Part shown: positions 16,080 through 24,828 of the stretch, piece after piece | Layout of the letters: every line of letters begins with the position of its first letter | Position numbering within the stretch: position 1 is the stretch's first letter | Source of the DNA: Planktosalinus sp963975935 | GTDB lineage: Bacteria > Bacteroidota > Bacteroidia > Flavobacteriales > Flavobacteriaceae | Direction: 5' to 3' | NCBI GenBank assembly: GCA_963975935.1 | Contig: CAXBIQ010000002.1 | Location: forward strand, 124,001-188,000 | DNA length: 64,000 nucleotides | Translations under genes and position numbers: made by a program | The notes under the pieces: model-generated | The model's input: the letters and a program-made list of their open reading frames with translations, nothing else | What the model was told of the DNA's origin: nothing | The model's database searches: none

Positions 16080-17705
16080 ATGTTATCAGTTTCCAATCTT
16101 TCCGTTCAATTTGGTAAAAGAGTCCTCTTTGATGAGGTGAATATTACCTTTACCAGTGGGAATTGCTATGGTATAATAGGTGCCAACGGTGCCGGAAAAT
16201 CTACTTTTTTAAGGATACTTTCCGGTAAAGAAGATCCCACATCCGGTAAGGTTCACTTAGAAACCGGAAAAAGAATGTCTGTTCTTGAACAAAATCACAA
16301 TGCTTATGATGATTTTCCTGTTTTGGAGACAGTTGTGCGAGGAAACAAAGAACTCTTTGCCATTAAGCAACAAATCGATAAACTCTATGAAGATTATTCT
16401 GATGAGAATGCAGAGAAAATCGGCGAACTTCAGGTTACTTTTGAGGAAATGAACGGGTGGAATGCAGAGAGTGATGCCGCAGCCCTTTTGTCAAACCTGG
16501 GTATTTCAGAAAATGTGCATTACAATTTGATGAAAGACCTTGACGGAAAGCAAAAAGTGCGTGTATTACTCGCCCAGGCGCTTTTTGGAAGTCCTGATGT
16601 GTTGATAATGGATGAGCCCACAAACGATTTGGATTATGAAACCATAACCTGGCTGGAAAACTTTATTGCAAACTATGACAATTGTGTAATTGTTGTTTCC
16701 CACGACCGTCACTTTCTGGATGCTGTATGTACCCATATAAGCGATATCGATTTTGGAAAGATAAACAGCTATAGCGGTAATTATACTTTCTGGTATGAAT
16801 CCAGTCAACTGGCAGCCAGACAAAGATCCCAACAAAATAAAAAGGCTGAAGAAAAGAAAAAAGAGTTGCAAGAATTCATTATGCGTTTCAGTGCAAACGT
16901 AGCCAAATCAAAACAGGCTACTTCACGAAAGAAAATGATTGAAAAATTAAACATTGATGAAATAAAACCTTCAAGCAGACGCTATCCCGCCATTATTTTT
17001 GAACGGGAAAGAGAGGCCGGGGATCAAATTCTGAATGTGAGTAACCTCAGTTCAACATTGGATGGCGAAATCCTTTTTAAAGGTGTTGATATAAACCTTG
17101 TAAAAGGTGATAAAGTTGTTGTTTACTCTAAAGATTCAAGAGCCACAACTGCATTTTATGAAATTCTAAATGGAAATCAAAAAGCTGATTCCGGTGCTTA
17201 TCAGTGGGGGATTACCACTACACAAAGTTATTTGCCACTTGACAATTCAGGATTTTTTCAGGAAAAACTTCCATTGGTGGATTGGTTGCGTCAATGGGCT
17301 AAAACTGAAGAAGAACGTGAAGAAGTTTATTTAAGGGGCTTTCTTGGAAAAATGATTTTTAGTGGGGAAGAGGCTTTAAAAACATCAGATGTGCTTTCAG
17401 GAGGGGAAAAAGTGCGTTGTATGCTAAGCAGGATGATGATGATGCGTGCCAATGTACTGATGCTCGATGAACCCACAAACCACCTAGACCTTGAGTCAAT
17501 TACCGCATTTAATAATTCCTTGAAGAATTTTAAAGGTACGGTTTTGTTGACCACTCACGATCACGAATTTGCACAAACAGTGGGCAACAGGGTTATTGAA
17601 CTCACCCCAAATGGAATTATCGACAGGTATATGACCTTTGATGAATATATGGATGATACAAATTTAAAAGAACTGAGAAAGAAAATGTATACCGTTGAGG
17701 TTTAG
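16080..17705 (+). CDS. ABC-F family ATPase, YbiT-like
   Basis: A 541-residue soluble protein with two ABC domains and no membrane segments, i.e. a ribosome-acting ABC-F factor. Overall pattern and linker (RFSANVAKSKQATSRKKMIEKL) match E. coli YbiT. Domain 1 has a good Walker A (GANGAGKST) and Walker B (VLIMDEPTNDLD), but its signature is degenerate (DLDGKQK). Domain 2 has an intact signature (LSGGEK) and Walker B (VLMLDEPTNHLD), but its Walker A position reads YSKDSRATTAF. One composite ATP site should thus work and the other should not. Role probably in translation of difficult sequences, by family. Confidence 0.93.
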   Translation: MLSVSNLSVQFGKRVLFDEVNITFTSGNCYGIIGANGAGKSTFLRILSGKEDPTSGKVHLETGKRMSVLEQNHNAYDDFPVLETVVRGNKELFAIKQQIDKLYEDYSDENAEKIGELQVTFEEMNGWNAESDAAALLSNLGISENVHYNLMKDLDGKQKVRVLLAQALFGSPDVLIMDEPTNDLDYETITWLENFIANYDNCVIVVSHDRHFLDAVCTHISDIDFGKINSYSGNYTFWYESSQLAARQRSQQNKKAEEKKKELQEFIMRFSANVAKSKQATSRKKMIEKLNIDEIKPSSRRYPAIIFEREREAGDQILNVSNLSSTLDGEILFKGVDINLVKGDKVVVYSKDSRATTAFYEILNGNQKADSGAYQWGITTTQSYLPLDNSGFFQEKLPLVDWLRQWAKTEEEREEVYLRGFLGKMIFSGEEALKTSDVLSGGEKVRCMLSRMMMMRANVLMLDEPTNHLDLESITAFNNSLKNFKGTVLLTTHDHEFAQTVGNRVIELTPNGIIDRYMTFDEYMDDTNLKELRKKMYTVEV

Positions 17706-17727
17706 TTGTTTTGCAAGAATGTGGTGA

Positions 17728-17895
17728 TCATTCACTCTTTAATTTTTTGCCTAATATTGAACCTACAACTGCTCCAGCAACACCACCGGCGATTGTAACT
17801 GAATTTTCAAAATCGAGCATTTTTAATATACTAACCGTCACAACAGCCACGATAATTGCAACCAGCATCACCTTAAATATTGATTTTGATTTCAT
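17728..17895 (-). CDS. small membrane protein, 55 residues
   Basis: A short frame starting MKSKSIFKVMLVAIIVAVV and ending SILGKKLKSE. It has two hydrophobic stretches, ~8-24 and ~33-48; the second (TIAGGVAGAVVGSILG) is glycine-rich and of glycine-zipper type. It starts 33 bases after the DUF2007 gene on the same strand and is likely the third gene of that operon. A frame on the opposite strand over the same bases has no signal or family features. No function can be assigned; small glycine-zipper proteins may oligomerise in membranes. Confidence 0.6.
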   Translation of the reverse strand: MKSKSIFKVMLVAIIVAVVTVSILKMLDFENSVTIAGGVAGAVVGSILGKKLKSE

Positions 17896-17928
17896 TGTTA
17901 CATTTATTTTTAGTTAGTGTTTTATCTT

Positions 17929-18168
17929 TCAAATACCTTCAAGCGCCTCACTAATAATGGGTCCTGCCTTTTCTACCTCATCTTTGTGAATAAATAACTG
18001 TATCAAATCTGGTAATCCACCGCCAAAACCGCCCCGCAGGCCACTTTGCAGATTGTCCTTTACTATGGGATGTATACCCACATCCTGAAGGTGGCTTTGC
18101 AGCATTTTTACGATTACCATCGGGCCGGTATATACCCTTACATAATCACTATTATTTTCGTCTCCCAT
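17929..18168 (-). CDS. DUF2007-type small protein
   Basis: A 79-residue protein: YVRVYTGPMVIVKMLQSHLQ, then GIHPIVKDN, and DLIQLFIHKDEVEKAGPII. This is the DUF2007 (putative signal-transducing/PII-like fold) pattern of a beta-alpha-beta-alpha unit. A longer in-frame open frame to 18387 lies wholly inside the upstream gene in another frame and reads as a hydrophobic artefact, so the start at 18168, four bases after the upstream stop at 18173, is preferred. Translational coupling with the upstream membrane protein gene is likely. Confidence 0.8.
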   Translation of the reverse strand: MGDENNSDYVRVYTGPMVIVKMLQSHLQDVGIHPIVKDNLQSGLRGGFGGGLPDLIQLFIHKDEVEKAGPIISEALEGI

Positions 18169-18172
18169 AATT

Positions 18173-18850
18173 TTAAGCGTTGAAATATTTACTGTTCCAA
18201 ATGGCAGTGTTGAAGTTTTTACCCAAAGCAAAGCCATAAAATAAAACCACGGCTGCCAGCCACTTAAACATAAATAAAAATACAACAAAAGTATTTGCAA
18301 TCGACTCTTCTTTGGAAAAAAGACCATTTGGTACCAAAAAAGTTGCCAGTATACTGATAGCGAAGATTGTAATAACAAGGTTTTCAAAGTCCTTATAGGG
18401 CCACATAAGCAATTTTCTTAGAGGGTGCAGGTCATTTCCCCATTTGTGAATTAAATAAAAATAATCATTGCCCAAAGATGCAAAAAGCATTGGGTCATCT
18501 GCATTTTCAAGCCTGAAAAGCTTTGAAGGAGCTACAACTTTCAGTTGTGTTATTTCTGTTTCGTGGAGTTGCTCCAAATCTTTGAGCTTTTCAGAAGCTT
18601 CTATCGGGAAACTGTTTTTGAAAAATTTGAAATCCAGAAAACGTAATCTGTAATCTACGCAGAGTTTTTTAATGTCATCCAGATGATAAATGGAATCAGC
18701 GTTAAGAAGGTGAATTTTAAATTGATTATGCCCCCTTGTTTTATTGACCATGTACAGGTGGAGGTTTCCAAATTCTTCAAAAAAGCCTTTTGATGCGTGC
18801 TTTTCCCGAACCCTTTGTAAACAGTTTTCTAAGTTTGTTTTTGCAAGCAT
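18173..18850 (-). CDS. membrane protein of unknown function, two C-terminal helices
   Basis: A 225-residue protein, with a soluble N-terminal ~145 residues rich in charge (QRVREKHASKGFF, LKDLEQLHETEI). Two membrane segments follow at ~155-177 (VITIFAISILATFLVPNGLF) and ~185-208 (FVVFLFMFKWLAAVVLFYGF). It is the first gene of a three-gene minus-strand unit with DUF2007 and a 55-residue membrane protein. I recognise no family. The N-terminal part would be cytosolic if the helices form a hairpin. Confidence 0.8.
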   Translation of the reverse strand: MLAKTNLENCLQRVREKHASKGFFEEFGNLHLYMVNKTRGHNQFKIHLLNADSIYHLDDIKKLCVDYRLRFLDFKFFKNSFPIEASEKLKDLEQLHETEITQLKVVAPSKLFRLENADDPMLFASLGNDYFYLIHKWGNDLHPLRKLLMWPYKDFENLVITIFAISILATFLVPNGLFSKEESIANTFVVFLFMFKWLAAVVLFYGFALGKNFNTAIWNSKYFNA

Positions 18851-18993
18851 AGCGTTTTTGTTATAAATTTAATTTGAAAAACGGTATTAAGCAAAATTTT
18901 AACAATCAGCTTAGTAAGGATAACATTTCAGAAGAAAGGGCGTTGTATTTTCTAAACCTATTATTTGTATATTCGCATTATAAATTTTTCCAT

Positions 18994-19587
18994 ATGTACA
19001 TCACAAAAATTAAATATATTTTATTTGCTGTAGCACTTCTTTTGGTTTCCACAACAATGGTTGCTCAAAATAAATATGCAGACAGCAATAATACTGTTGT
19101 CAAAAAGCTCCTTGATAAGGATACCATTTATTCAAATAATACTTTAAAAGAAACAATATCCAAAATTCCTTCATTTTTATTGTTGAATAAAATATATACT
19201 ATCATAGGCTTTGATTCCCTTGTGAAGAATGAAGAGATGGTTACTGTTTTTGTTACTAAAGATTCAGGATTTCCTGAGATGGACAAAGAAGAACGTGAAG
19301 ATTTCTTTTCTGAAGATAACAAGGCAAATCTCGTTGAAATTTCTTCTTATTACATCATTCCAGGTCGTGTTGATGAACACGCAATCCTAAAAGCCATTGA
19401 AAGGGGAAATGGGAGTGCAAACTTCAGGACCCTGAACGGCAAAAACCTCAGGGTTAAAAAAGAGGGTGAAACCGTGTATCTTTTAACCGGAAACGGGGCA
19501 AAAAACAAACTACTTCAAACCAATTTCCGTCACAGTAAAGGCTTCTTTCACGTAACCAGCGGAATGGCACTTCCCACACCTCAATAA
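18994..19587 (+). CDS. secreted fasciclin-domain protein
   Basis: A 197-residue exported protein. The start at 18994 gives a clean signal peptide (MYITKIKYILFAVALLLVST, cut after MVAQ); a longer upstream extension in frame has no such feature. Residues ~45-195 form one divergent fasciclin (FAS1) domain: VTVFVTKDSGF, LVEISSYYIIPGRV, and SKGFFHVTSGMALP, which corresponds to the usual GVIHVIDSVLLP end. FAS1 domains mediate adhesion or matrix binding; the bacterial role is not established. A second fasciclin gene follows after 210 bases, and the two are only moderately alike. Confidence 0.88.
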   Translation: MYITKIKYILFAVALLLVSTTMVAQNKYADSNNTVVKKLLDKDTIYSNNTLKETISKIPSFLLLNKIYTIIGFDSLVKNEEMVTVFVTKDSGFPEMDKEEREDFFSEDNKANLVEISSYYIIPGRVDEHAILKAIERGNGSANFRTLNGKNLRVKKEGETVYLLTGNGAKNKLLQTNFRHSKGFFHVTSGMALPTPQ

Positions 19588-19656
19588 AGCCCTTAAGCTT
19601 TGTTACTGAATAGGTTAATTTCACGTTAAATAAGTACTAATTGATTCCTAACATTC

Positions 19657-19694
19657 ATTTTGTTTAAATATTTGTTTATATCTTTAAACAAAAT
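19657..19694 (+). promoter_or_regulatory. AT-rich palindrome in the leader of the second fasciclin gene
   Basis: Twelve-base perfect arms ATTTTGTTTAAA (19657-19668) and TTTAAACAAAAT (19683-19694) flank a 14-base spacer holding TTTGTTTATA. A related, weaker version recurs at 19743-19793 (GTTTAAT...ATTAAAC, with TCGTTTATA in between). It may be an operator pair or 5' UTR hairpin. Confidence 0.5.
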
Positions 19695-19797
19695 ATTAAT
19701 CAAGCGTTTTTAATTATCATTACTTTTTAGAAAACCGTCTTCGTTTAATATTCGTTTATAGAGTAATTAATTTAATAATCAATTAAACAAAATCGTT

Positions 19798-20370
19798 ATG
19801 AAAAAGAAAAATTTATTAAGTGCATTTGTTTTGACATTTGCGTTGATTGCAGGAACTTCAGTATTCGCTCAAAAAAGCGCAAAAGACACTAAAATGGTGG
19901 GTGGTGCAGCGATGTATCCTTCCAAAAACATTGTTGAAAATGCTGTAAACTCAAAAGACCATACTACTTTGGTTGCTGCTGTGAAAGCTGCAGATTTGGT
20001 AGAGACATTACAAACGCCCGGCCCATTTACCGTGTTTGCTCCCGTAAACAAGGCTTTTGAAGCACTTCCTGAAGGAACTGTAGAAAACCTCTTAAAGCCG
20101 GAAAATAAAGCCGCTTTACAAGGTGTATTGACTTACCACGTTGTTGCCGGAAAATTTAGTGCGGCAGATGTTATCGGAGCTATTGAAAAATCAAATGGTA
20201 CTGCAACTTTTAATACTGTTTCCGGAGGAAAGCTTATGGCGAAGTTAAAAGACGGGAAAGTTCAGTTGATTGATGAAAATGGAAGAACAGCATTTGTAAC
20301 AATCGCTGATGTGAACCAATCAAACGGGGTCATTCATGTAATTGATTCAGTTGTTTTGCCCAAATCGTAA
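19798..20370 (+). CDS. secreted fasciclin-domain protein
   Basis: A 190-residue exported protein with a signal peptide (MKKKNLLSAFVLTFALIAGT, cut near VFAQ) and a single canonical FAS1 domain from ~45. H1/H2 motifs are intact: GPFTVFAPVNKAFEALP, LTYHVVAGKFSAADV and NGVIHVIDSVVLP. The family is linked to adhesion and matrix attachment. It has its own long AT-rich leader with two palindromes and ends at a strong bidirectional terminator, so it is probably an independently regulated, possibly abundant protein. Confidence 0.95.
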   Translation: MKKKNLLSAFVLTFALIAGTSVFAQKSAKDTKMVGGAAMYPSKNIVENAVNSKDHTTLVAAVKAADLVETLQTPGPFTVFAPVNKAFEALPEGTVENLLKPENKAALQGVLTYHVVAGKFSAADVIGAIEKSNGTATFNTVSGGKLMAKLKDGKVQLIDENGRTAFVTIADVNQSNGVIHVIDSVVLPKS

Positions 20371-20390
20371 TGGGAAAATAATTGCTATGA

Positions 20391-20418
20391 AAAAAACGCC
20401 CTTAAGAGGGCGTTTTTT
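20391..20418. terminator. bidirectional intrinsic terminator
   Basis: A perfect 12-bp stem AAAAAACGCCCT / AGGGCGTTTTTT with a TAAG loop, between the convergent fasciclin gene and pheT. Confidence 0.95.
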
Positions 20419-20430
20419 GTTTTTATAAAC

Positions 20431-22857
20431 TTACCTTAATTCAGCACCCAGTTCTTTTTCAAAACCTTGCTGTAGTTTACTCATTATTTTTTCTATCTGT
20501 TTGTCAGTCAGGGTCTTTTTGTCATCCCTCAGTGTAAAGCTGACAGCATATGATTTTTTTCCTTTCGGAAGGTTTTTACCGAGATACACATCAAACAAGC
20601 TCATGTCCTTTAATAAATGTTTTTCGGTTTTAAGGGCTAAGTCATGAATGCTTTGAAAAGAGACATTTTCATTGAGCAGTAAAGCAAAATCCCTGGTAAC
20701 TTCAGGAAACTTGGGAATTTCAGAAACCTTGATTGTGTTCTTTTCTAATTGCTTCAGTATGATTTCCCAATTAAAATCGGCAAATAACACCTCAGTATCA
20801 ATTTCAAAATGTTTTAAAATATTCTTTTTGATAACCCCAAAAGAAACAATGATTTTTCCACTGCTTTCATAAGAAAGGCCTTCACTAAAACCTGAATGGT
20901 GCAGTGTGGGGTTTGTTTTAAATGAAATACCTAAACGATTTAAAACGCTGTCAACGGTGCCTTTCAAAAAGAAAAAGTCGCTTTTTTTATCCTGTACATT
21001 CCAGTGAGATGTATCTTTATTACCTGAAATAGTTAATGTAAGATGCTTATGCTCAGCTCTTGAGTCTTCATTTTGATGGTATGTTTTACCAAATTCAAAA
21101 AGTTTTAAATCATGTCTTTTTCGGTTGTGATTATATGCAACAGCTTCCAAAGCCGAAATCATCATGTTCTGGCGCATGACAGAGAGGTCTAAACTCAGTG
21201 GATTGAGCATCTTGACTGTTGATGCCTCATCAACAAGATTTGTGAGTTTGTTATATTTAACCGAAGTAAGTGAGTTTGCCATCATCTCAAAAAATCCCTG
21301 CCCGTTGAGTTGCGCTGCAATTTTGTTTTGAATTTGATAGTCTTCGGTAACTGATGTTTTAGATATTGAAGCATTCAGCTTTTCAGTGAAACCTATGTTG
21401 TTATATCCATACACACGTAAAATTTCCTCCACAACATCAGCTTCTCGGGTAACATCATTTCTGTATGCCGGGATGGTAAGGCCAAGACCGGTTTCAGTAA
21501 CATTATTCACCTTTATCTCAAGGCTCGTGAGTATATTTTTAATGGTTTCCTTTGGAATTTCTTCCCCAATCAATGCTGCTGTTTTTTCAAAGGAAAGAAA
21601 CACCTGAAAGTCATCTATTTTTTTTGGGTAGATATCAACCACATCACTGGTTATCATCCCACCGGCTATCTCTTTTATAAGAATTGCGGCTCTCATCAAT
21701 GCATATTCGGTAATGTTTGGGTCAATTCCCCTTTCAAACCTGAAAGAGGCATCTGTGTTTAAGCCATGGCGTTTTGCCGTTTTTCTGATACTTACAGGGT
21801 TGAAATAGGCACTCTCCAGAAATATACTGGTGGTTTTTGTTGTAACGCCACTGTCAATACCGCCAAAAACACCTGCTATGCACAGCGGTTTCTCGGCATC
21901 GCAAATCATCAGGTCATCCTCATGAAGTTCCCGTTCAATTTCGTCGAGTGTAGTGAATTTTGTACCGTTCTTTAATGTTTTTACTTCAATTTTTCCGCCG
22001 CTTATTTTACTGCTGTCAAAAGCATGTAAAGGTTGGCCGAGTTCGTGCAAAACATAATTTGTGATGTCAACGATGTTGTTTTTCGGCTTAAGCCCGATGG
22101 CTTTAAGGCGGTTCTGGATCCAGGCTGGAGAATCAGTAACCTTGATGTCTGAAATGGTAACACCACAATACCGTGGGGCAAGGTTTTTGTTTTTAATTTC
22201 TACATTAATTTTATGTGTGCGGTTATCAACCCTGAAATTTACATTTGAAGGTGTGATAAATTCCAGTTGTTTGCCTTGTTGCAGTAAGCCTGCCCTAAGG
22301 TCCCGGGCGGTGCCCCAATGGCTCATAGCGTCTGCTCGGTTTGGGGTAAGGCCTATTTCAAATACTTCATCACTCTCTATTTCATAAACTTTTGAAAGCG
22401 GGGTTCCGGGCTTAAGATTTTTATCAAGTACTAAAATCCCTTCGTGACTTTTACCAAGACCAATTTCATCTTCTGCACAAATCATGCCTTCACTTACCTG
22501 GCCCCTAATTTTTCCTTTTTTGATTTCCCAGGTTTCACCTGTTTCAGTGTATAATGTGGTCCCGATTGTTGCAACCGGTACTTTTTGACCTGCTGCCACA
22601 TTGGGTGCCCCACATACAATATGCAAAGGCTTGTCCTTTCCTATGTTGACAGTAGTCACTTTTAAACGGTCTGCGTCAGGATGTTTTTCACAGGTAAGAA
22701 CTTCTCCAACAACTATTCCTTTCAATCCACCTTTAACAGATTCAAATGTAGAAATGCCTTCTACTTCCAGCCCCAGGTCGGTAAGCAATTTGCCGGTCTT
22801 TTCAGCATCCCAATCAATATTGATAAATTGTTTTAACCAGTTGTATGAAATCTTCAT
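20431..22857 (-). CDS. pheT: phenylalanine--tRNA ligase beta subunit
   Basis: The beta chain of the alpha2-beta2 enzyme that charges tRNA-Phe. The 808 residues match the bacterial length. Domains in order: an EMAP-II-like tRNA-binding domain at ~40-150 (VVGEVLTCEKHPDADRLKV), B3/B4 editing (~200-390, ITNYVLHELGQPLHAFD), B5 (~400-475), the catalytic-like core, and the C-terminal anticodon-binding FDX-ACB domain (~715-808, FPEVTRDFALLL). pheS is not adjacent, as is usual in Bacteroidota. A TATATTTG box on the minus strand at 22881-22888 probably drives it. Confidence 0.98.
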   Translation of the reverse strand: MKISYNWLKQFINIDWDAEKTGKLLTDLGLEVEGISTFESVKGGLKGIVVGEVLTCEKHPDADRLKVTTVNIGKDKPLHIVCGAPNVAAGQKVPVATIGTTLYTETGETWEIKKGKIRGQVSEGMICAEDEIGLGKSHEGILVLDKNLKPGTPLSKVYEIESDEVFEIGLTPNRADAMSHWGTARDLRAGLLQQGKQLEFITPSNVNFRVDNRTHKINVEIKNKNLAPRYCGVTISDIKVTDSPAWIQNRLKAIGLKPKNNIVDITNYVLHELGQPLHAFDSSKISGGKIEVKTLKNGTKFTTLDEIERELHEDDLMICDAEKPLCIAGVFGGIDSGVTTKTTSIFLESAYFNPVSIRKTAKRHGLNTDASFRFERGIDPNITEYALMRAAILIKEIAGGMITSDVVDIYPKKIDDFQVFLSFEKTAALIGEEIPKETIKNILTSLEIKVNNVTETGLGLTIPAYRNDVTREADVVEEILRVYGYNNIGFTEKLNASISKTSVTEDYQIQNKIAAQLNGQGFFEMMANSLTSVKYNKLTNLVDEASTVKMLNPLSLDLSVMRQNMMISALEAVAYNHNRKRHDLKLFEFGKTYHQNEDSRAEHKHLTLTISGNKDTSHWNVQDKKSDFFFLKGTVDSVLNRLGISFKTNPTLHHSGFSEGLSYESSGKIIVSFGVIKKNILKHFEIDTEVLFADFNWEIILKQLEKNTIKVSEIPKFPEVTRDFALLLNENVSFQSIHDLALKTEKHLLKDMSLFDVYLGKNLPKGKKSYAVSFTLRDDKKTLTDKQIEKIMSKLQQGFEKELGAELR

Positions 22858-22880
22858 AGTGTTGTTCTAAAATAAGAGGG

Positions 22881-22888
22881 CAAATATA
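22881..22888 (-). promoter_or_regulatory. -7 box TATATTTG before pheT
   Basis: Minus-strand TATATTTG, a TAnnTTTG match, 24 bases before the start codon. Confidence 0.5.
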
Positions 22889-22939
22889 ACAAAGCCCAGG
22901 GGTTTAGTAAAGAATTAAATTATTAAAATGATTTGGGTT

Positions 22940-24802
22940 TTAAAATTCAATAGCGGTAATCACTTCAATGATAATTTCTTGGCCTATTTTTTCCTGAATC
23001 AGCGCTTTTATTTTCTTCAGTTTTTCATCCGGAATTGATTGTGGGGCAATTATTTTCAATGAAATAACAGGTACTTCACCCGAGCGAACCCTGACATCCC
23101 TTAAGGTGACATCTTCAAATGTAAAACCTTCAAGGGTTCTTGTTATTTCTGCTTCTTGCTTTATTCGGTAAAACGAAAAAGTGAGAGGAACACAAACCAA
23201 CAATATAATAAGGGTCGAATAGATTAACCCTTTTTTGGCCCTTTTGAAAGGCGCATAGCCCAGAAGCAAGAACGTGAGGCCACCAAACATAATTATGCCT
23301 GAAAGGTTTGTAAGGTAGAGAAGAAATGCTCCTGAAAAGACATCCCAGTCTGTCCAGCCAATGCCAATACCTGCAACCACCAAAGGTGGAACAAGCGCAA
23401 CTGCGATAGCAACCCCGGCGAGGCTTTTTGCAATACCCTCTTTGGCATGAGCAAAGGCTGCTGCAATACCCGATGCTACTGCAATTCCCAAATCAAGCAA
23501 TGTGGGAGTTAACCGGTCTGCTATTTCTGAAGTTTGTATTTTCAAGGGTATTATCAAACTGACAAATGCAGCAAAAATTAATGATACTATTGTTCCAATA
23601 ACAATAGTTCTAAAGCTTCTTTTTAGTAAAATGACATCATATCTAATCAACCCCATAGAAAAAGAAACAATGGGAGATATTAAAGGTGCCAGAATCATTG
23701 CTCCTATAATTACCGGGGCTGAATTTGCATAGAGACCAAAAGCCGTTATCAGTGTAGATAGTATCATCATCACGATATAAGCATTTGTCAATGCAGCATT
23801 GTCTTTCAACACTACAAAAAGTTCTTTAAATTCAGAAAAAGTTGCCCGACGCAACCAAGGTAAATTTCTTTTTATTAATTCTTTACTTTTTTCATCAACC
23901 GGTAAACGGTCTACCTGAATGGATTTTTTTTGAGATGAAGAAACCTGTTCATTCCTCAAAGGGTGGGCCATCGTTAGACTTTGATAGACAACTTTAAAAT
24001 GGATATTTTGTGCGGTGTATCTACCTCCGTCGATAGTAAAATCTATGTCAGCATTTCTTTTTATGGTAACTTCTGGAGCTTTTATTAAGCCCATGAAGGC
24101 AGGTTTTTTCTTAGGAGTAAACATATCGGGAAGAATACTTTGAAAAAAAAACCAAATCAACTCCAGTATATTTTGTGGTGATAGGATTAAAAGGTGAAGT
24201 AATCCATCATTGCTTACGTTAGTTTCTACCGTTTTTTTAGATAGTAATGAACTTTTGGCATGTTCAACTGCGATGATTCCAAGGGCTGAAGTTTCAATGA
24301 TTTTTTCATCTTCAATAAAGATGCTAAAAGGTTGATGTTTTAATGATGGTATTGACCTGATCTGTTTTATAAAGCGAAAAAACTGACCGTAAAAACCTTT
24401 GCGTTTGCCATCGTCAACCAATTCAAAAGCCTCACCGATATTAACAGATTGAAAAACCACGATGTCGTTGCAATAAAATAAATCAACCTTGTGGGTGCTA
24501 TCAGTTTCAATGATTTCCTTTACAACGGTTTCGAGTTTTTGCGGTATTCCAAATGAAGATGCGACATAGTGCATGTGAGGATGTGGTAAAATGCCCAACT
24601 CACCTTTTCTATTTTCACAAAGGGGTAAAAATACTCTAAGGTCTTCGTCATTTAAATATGTTAGTATAACATCTTTTTCTTCAAATCCACAGGACTCTCT
24701 TTCGGAAAAAAGGATTGTATTGTATGAGATTTCTTTCAGTAGCGGGAAAACTTTTTCTTTGACAGCTTCTTCATCCTCTATTTGATACACTAAGTAGTAC
24801 AT
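22940..24802 (-). CDS. DUF389 membrane protein with degenerate diacylglycerol-kinase-like N-terminal domain
   Basis: A 620-residue protein. Residues ~340-545 carry the DUF389 (TIGR00341) membrane domain with the signature SAPVIIGAMILAPLISPI and about six helices. A C-terminal ~80-residue soluble domain follows (VRVRSGEVPVISLKII). The first ~300 residues resemble the diacylglycerol/sphingoid kinase fold: LGILPHPHMHYVASSFGIP aligns with the family's GilPlGTgNdfA..lgip, and VSNDGLLHLLIL with its ddG.ldv.l. The GGDGT loop position reads LNDED and the GTGND loop is HPHMHY, so kinase activity is unlikely. DUF389 has no agreed function; lipid sensing or transport is a guess. Confidence 0.85.
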   Translation of the reverse strand: MYYLVYQIEDEEAVKEKVFPLLKEISYNTILFSERESCGFEEKDVILTYLNDEDLRVFLPLCENRKGELGILPHPHMHYVASSFGIPQKLETVVKEIIETDSTHKVDLFYCNDIVVFQSVNIGEAFELVDDGKRKGFYGQFFRFIKQIRSIPSLKHQPFSIFIEDEKIIETSALGIIAVEHAKSSLLSKKTVETNVSNDGLLHLLILSPQNILELIWFFFQSILPDMFTPKKKPAFMGLIKAPEVTIKRNADIDFTIDGGRYTAQNIHFKVVYQSLTMAHPLRNEQVSSSQKKSIQVDRLPVDEKSKELIKRNLPWLRRATFSEFKELFVVLKDNAALTNAYIVMMILSTLITAFGLYANSAPVIIGAMILAPLISPIVSFSMGLIRYDVILLKRSFRTIVIGTIVSLIFAAFVSLIIPLKIQTSEIADRLTPTLLDLGIAVASGIAAAFAHAKEGIAKSLAGVAIAVALVPPLVVAGIGIGWTDWDVFSGAFLLYLTNLSGIIMFGGLTFLLLGYAPFKRAKKGLIYSTLIILLVCVPLTFSFYRIKQEAEITRTLEGFTFEDVTLRDVRVRSGEVPVISLKIIAPQSIPDEKLKKIKALIQEKIGQEIIIEVITAIEF

Positions 24803-24828
24803 ATCCCGTTTTTTGTAAAGTTAGGGGT

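Noticed and set aside
17711..17917. Plus-strand frame of 68 codons
   Set aside because: It lies opposite a better minus-strand small membrane gene, and its residues (IVTEFSKSSIF, low-complexity T/I) show no family or signal.
18169..18387. Longer N-terminus for the DUF2007 frame
   Set aside because: It overlaps the upstream membrane gene out of frame and reads as a hydrophobic artefact; DUF2007 begins at 18168.
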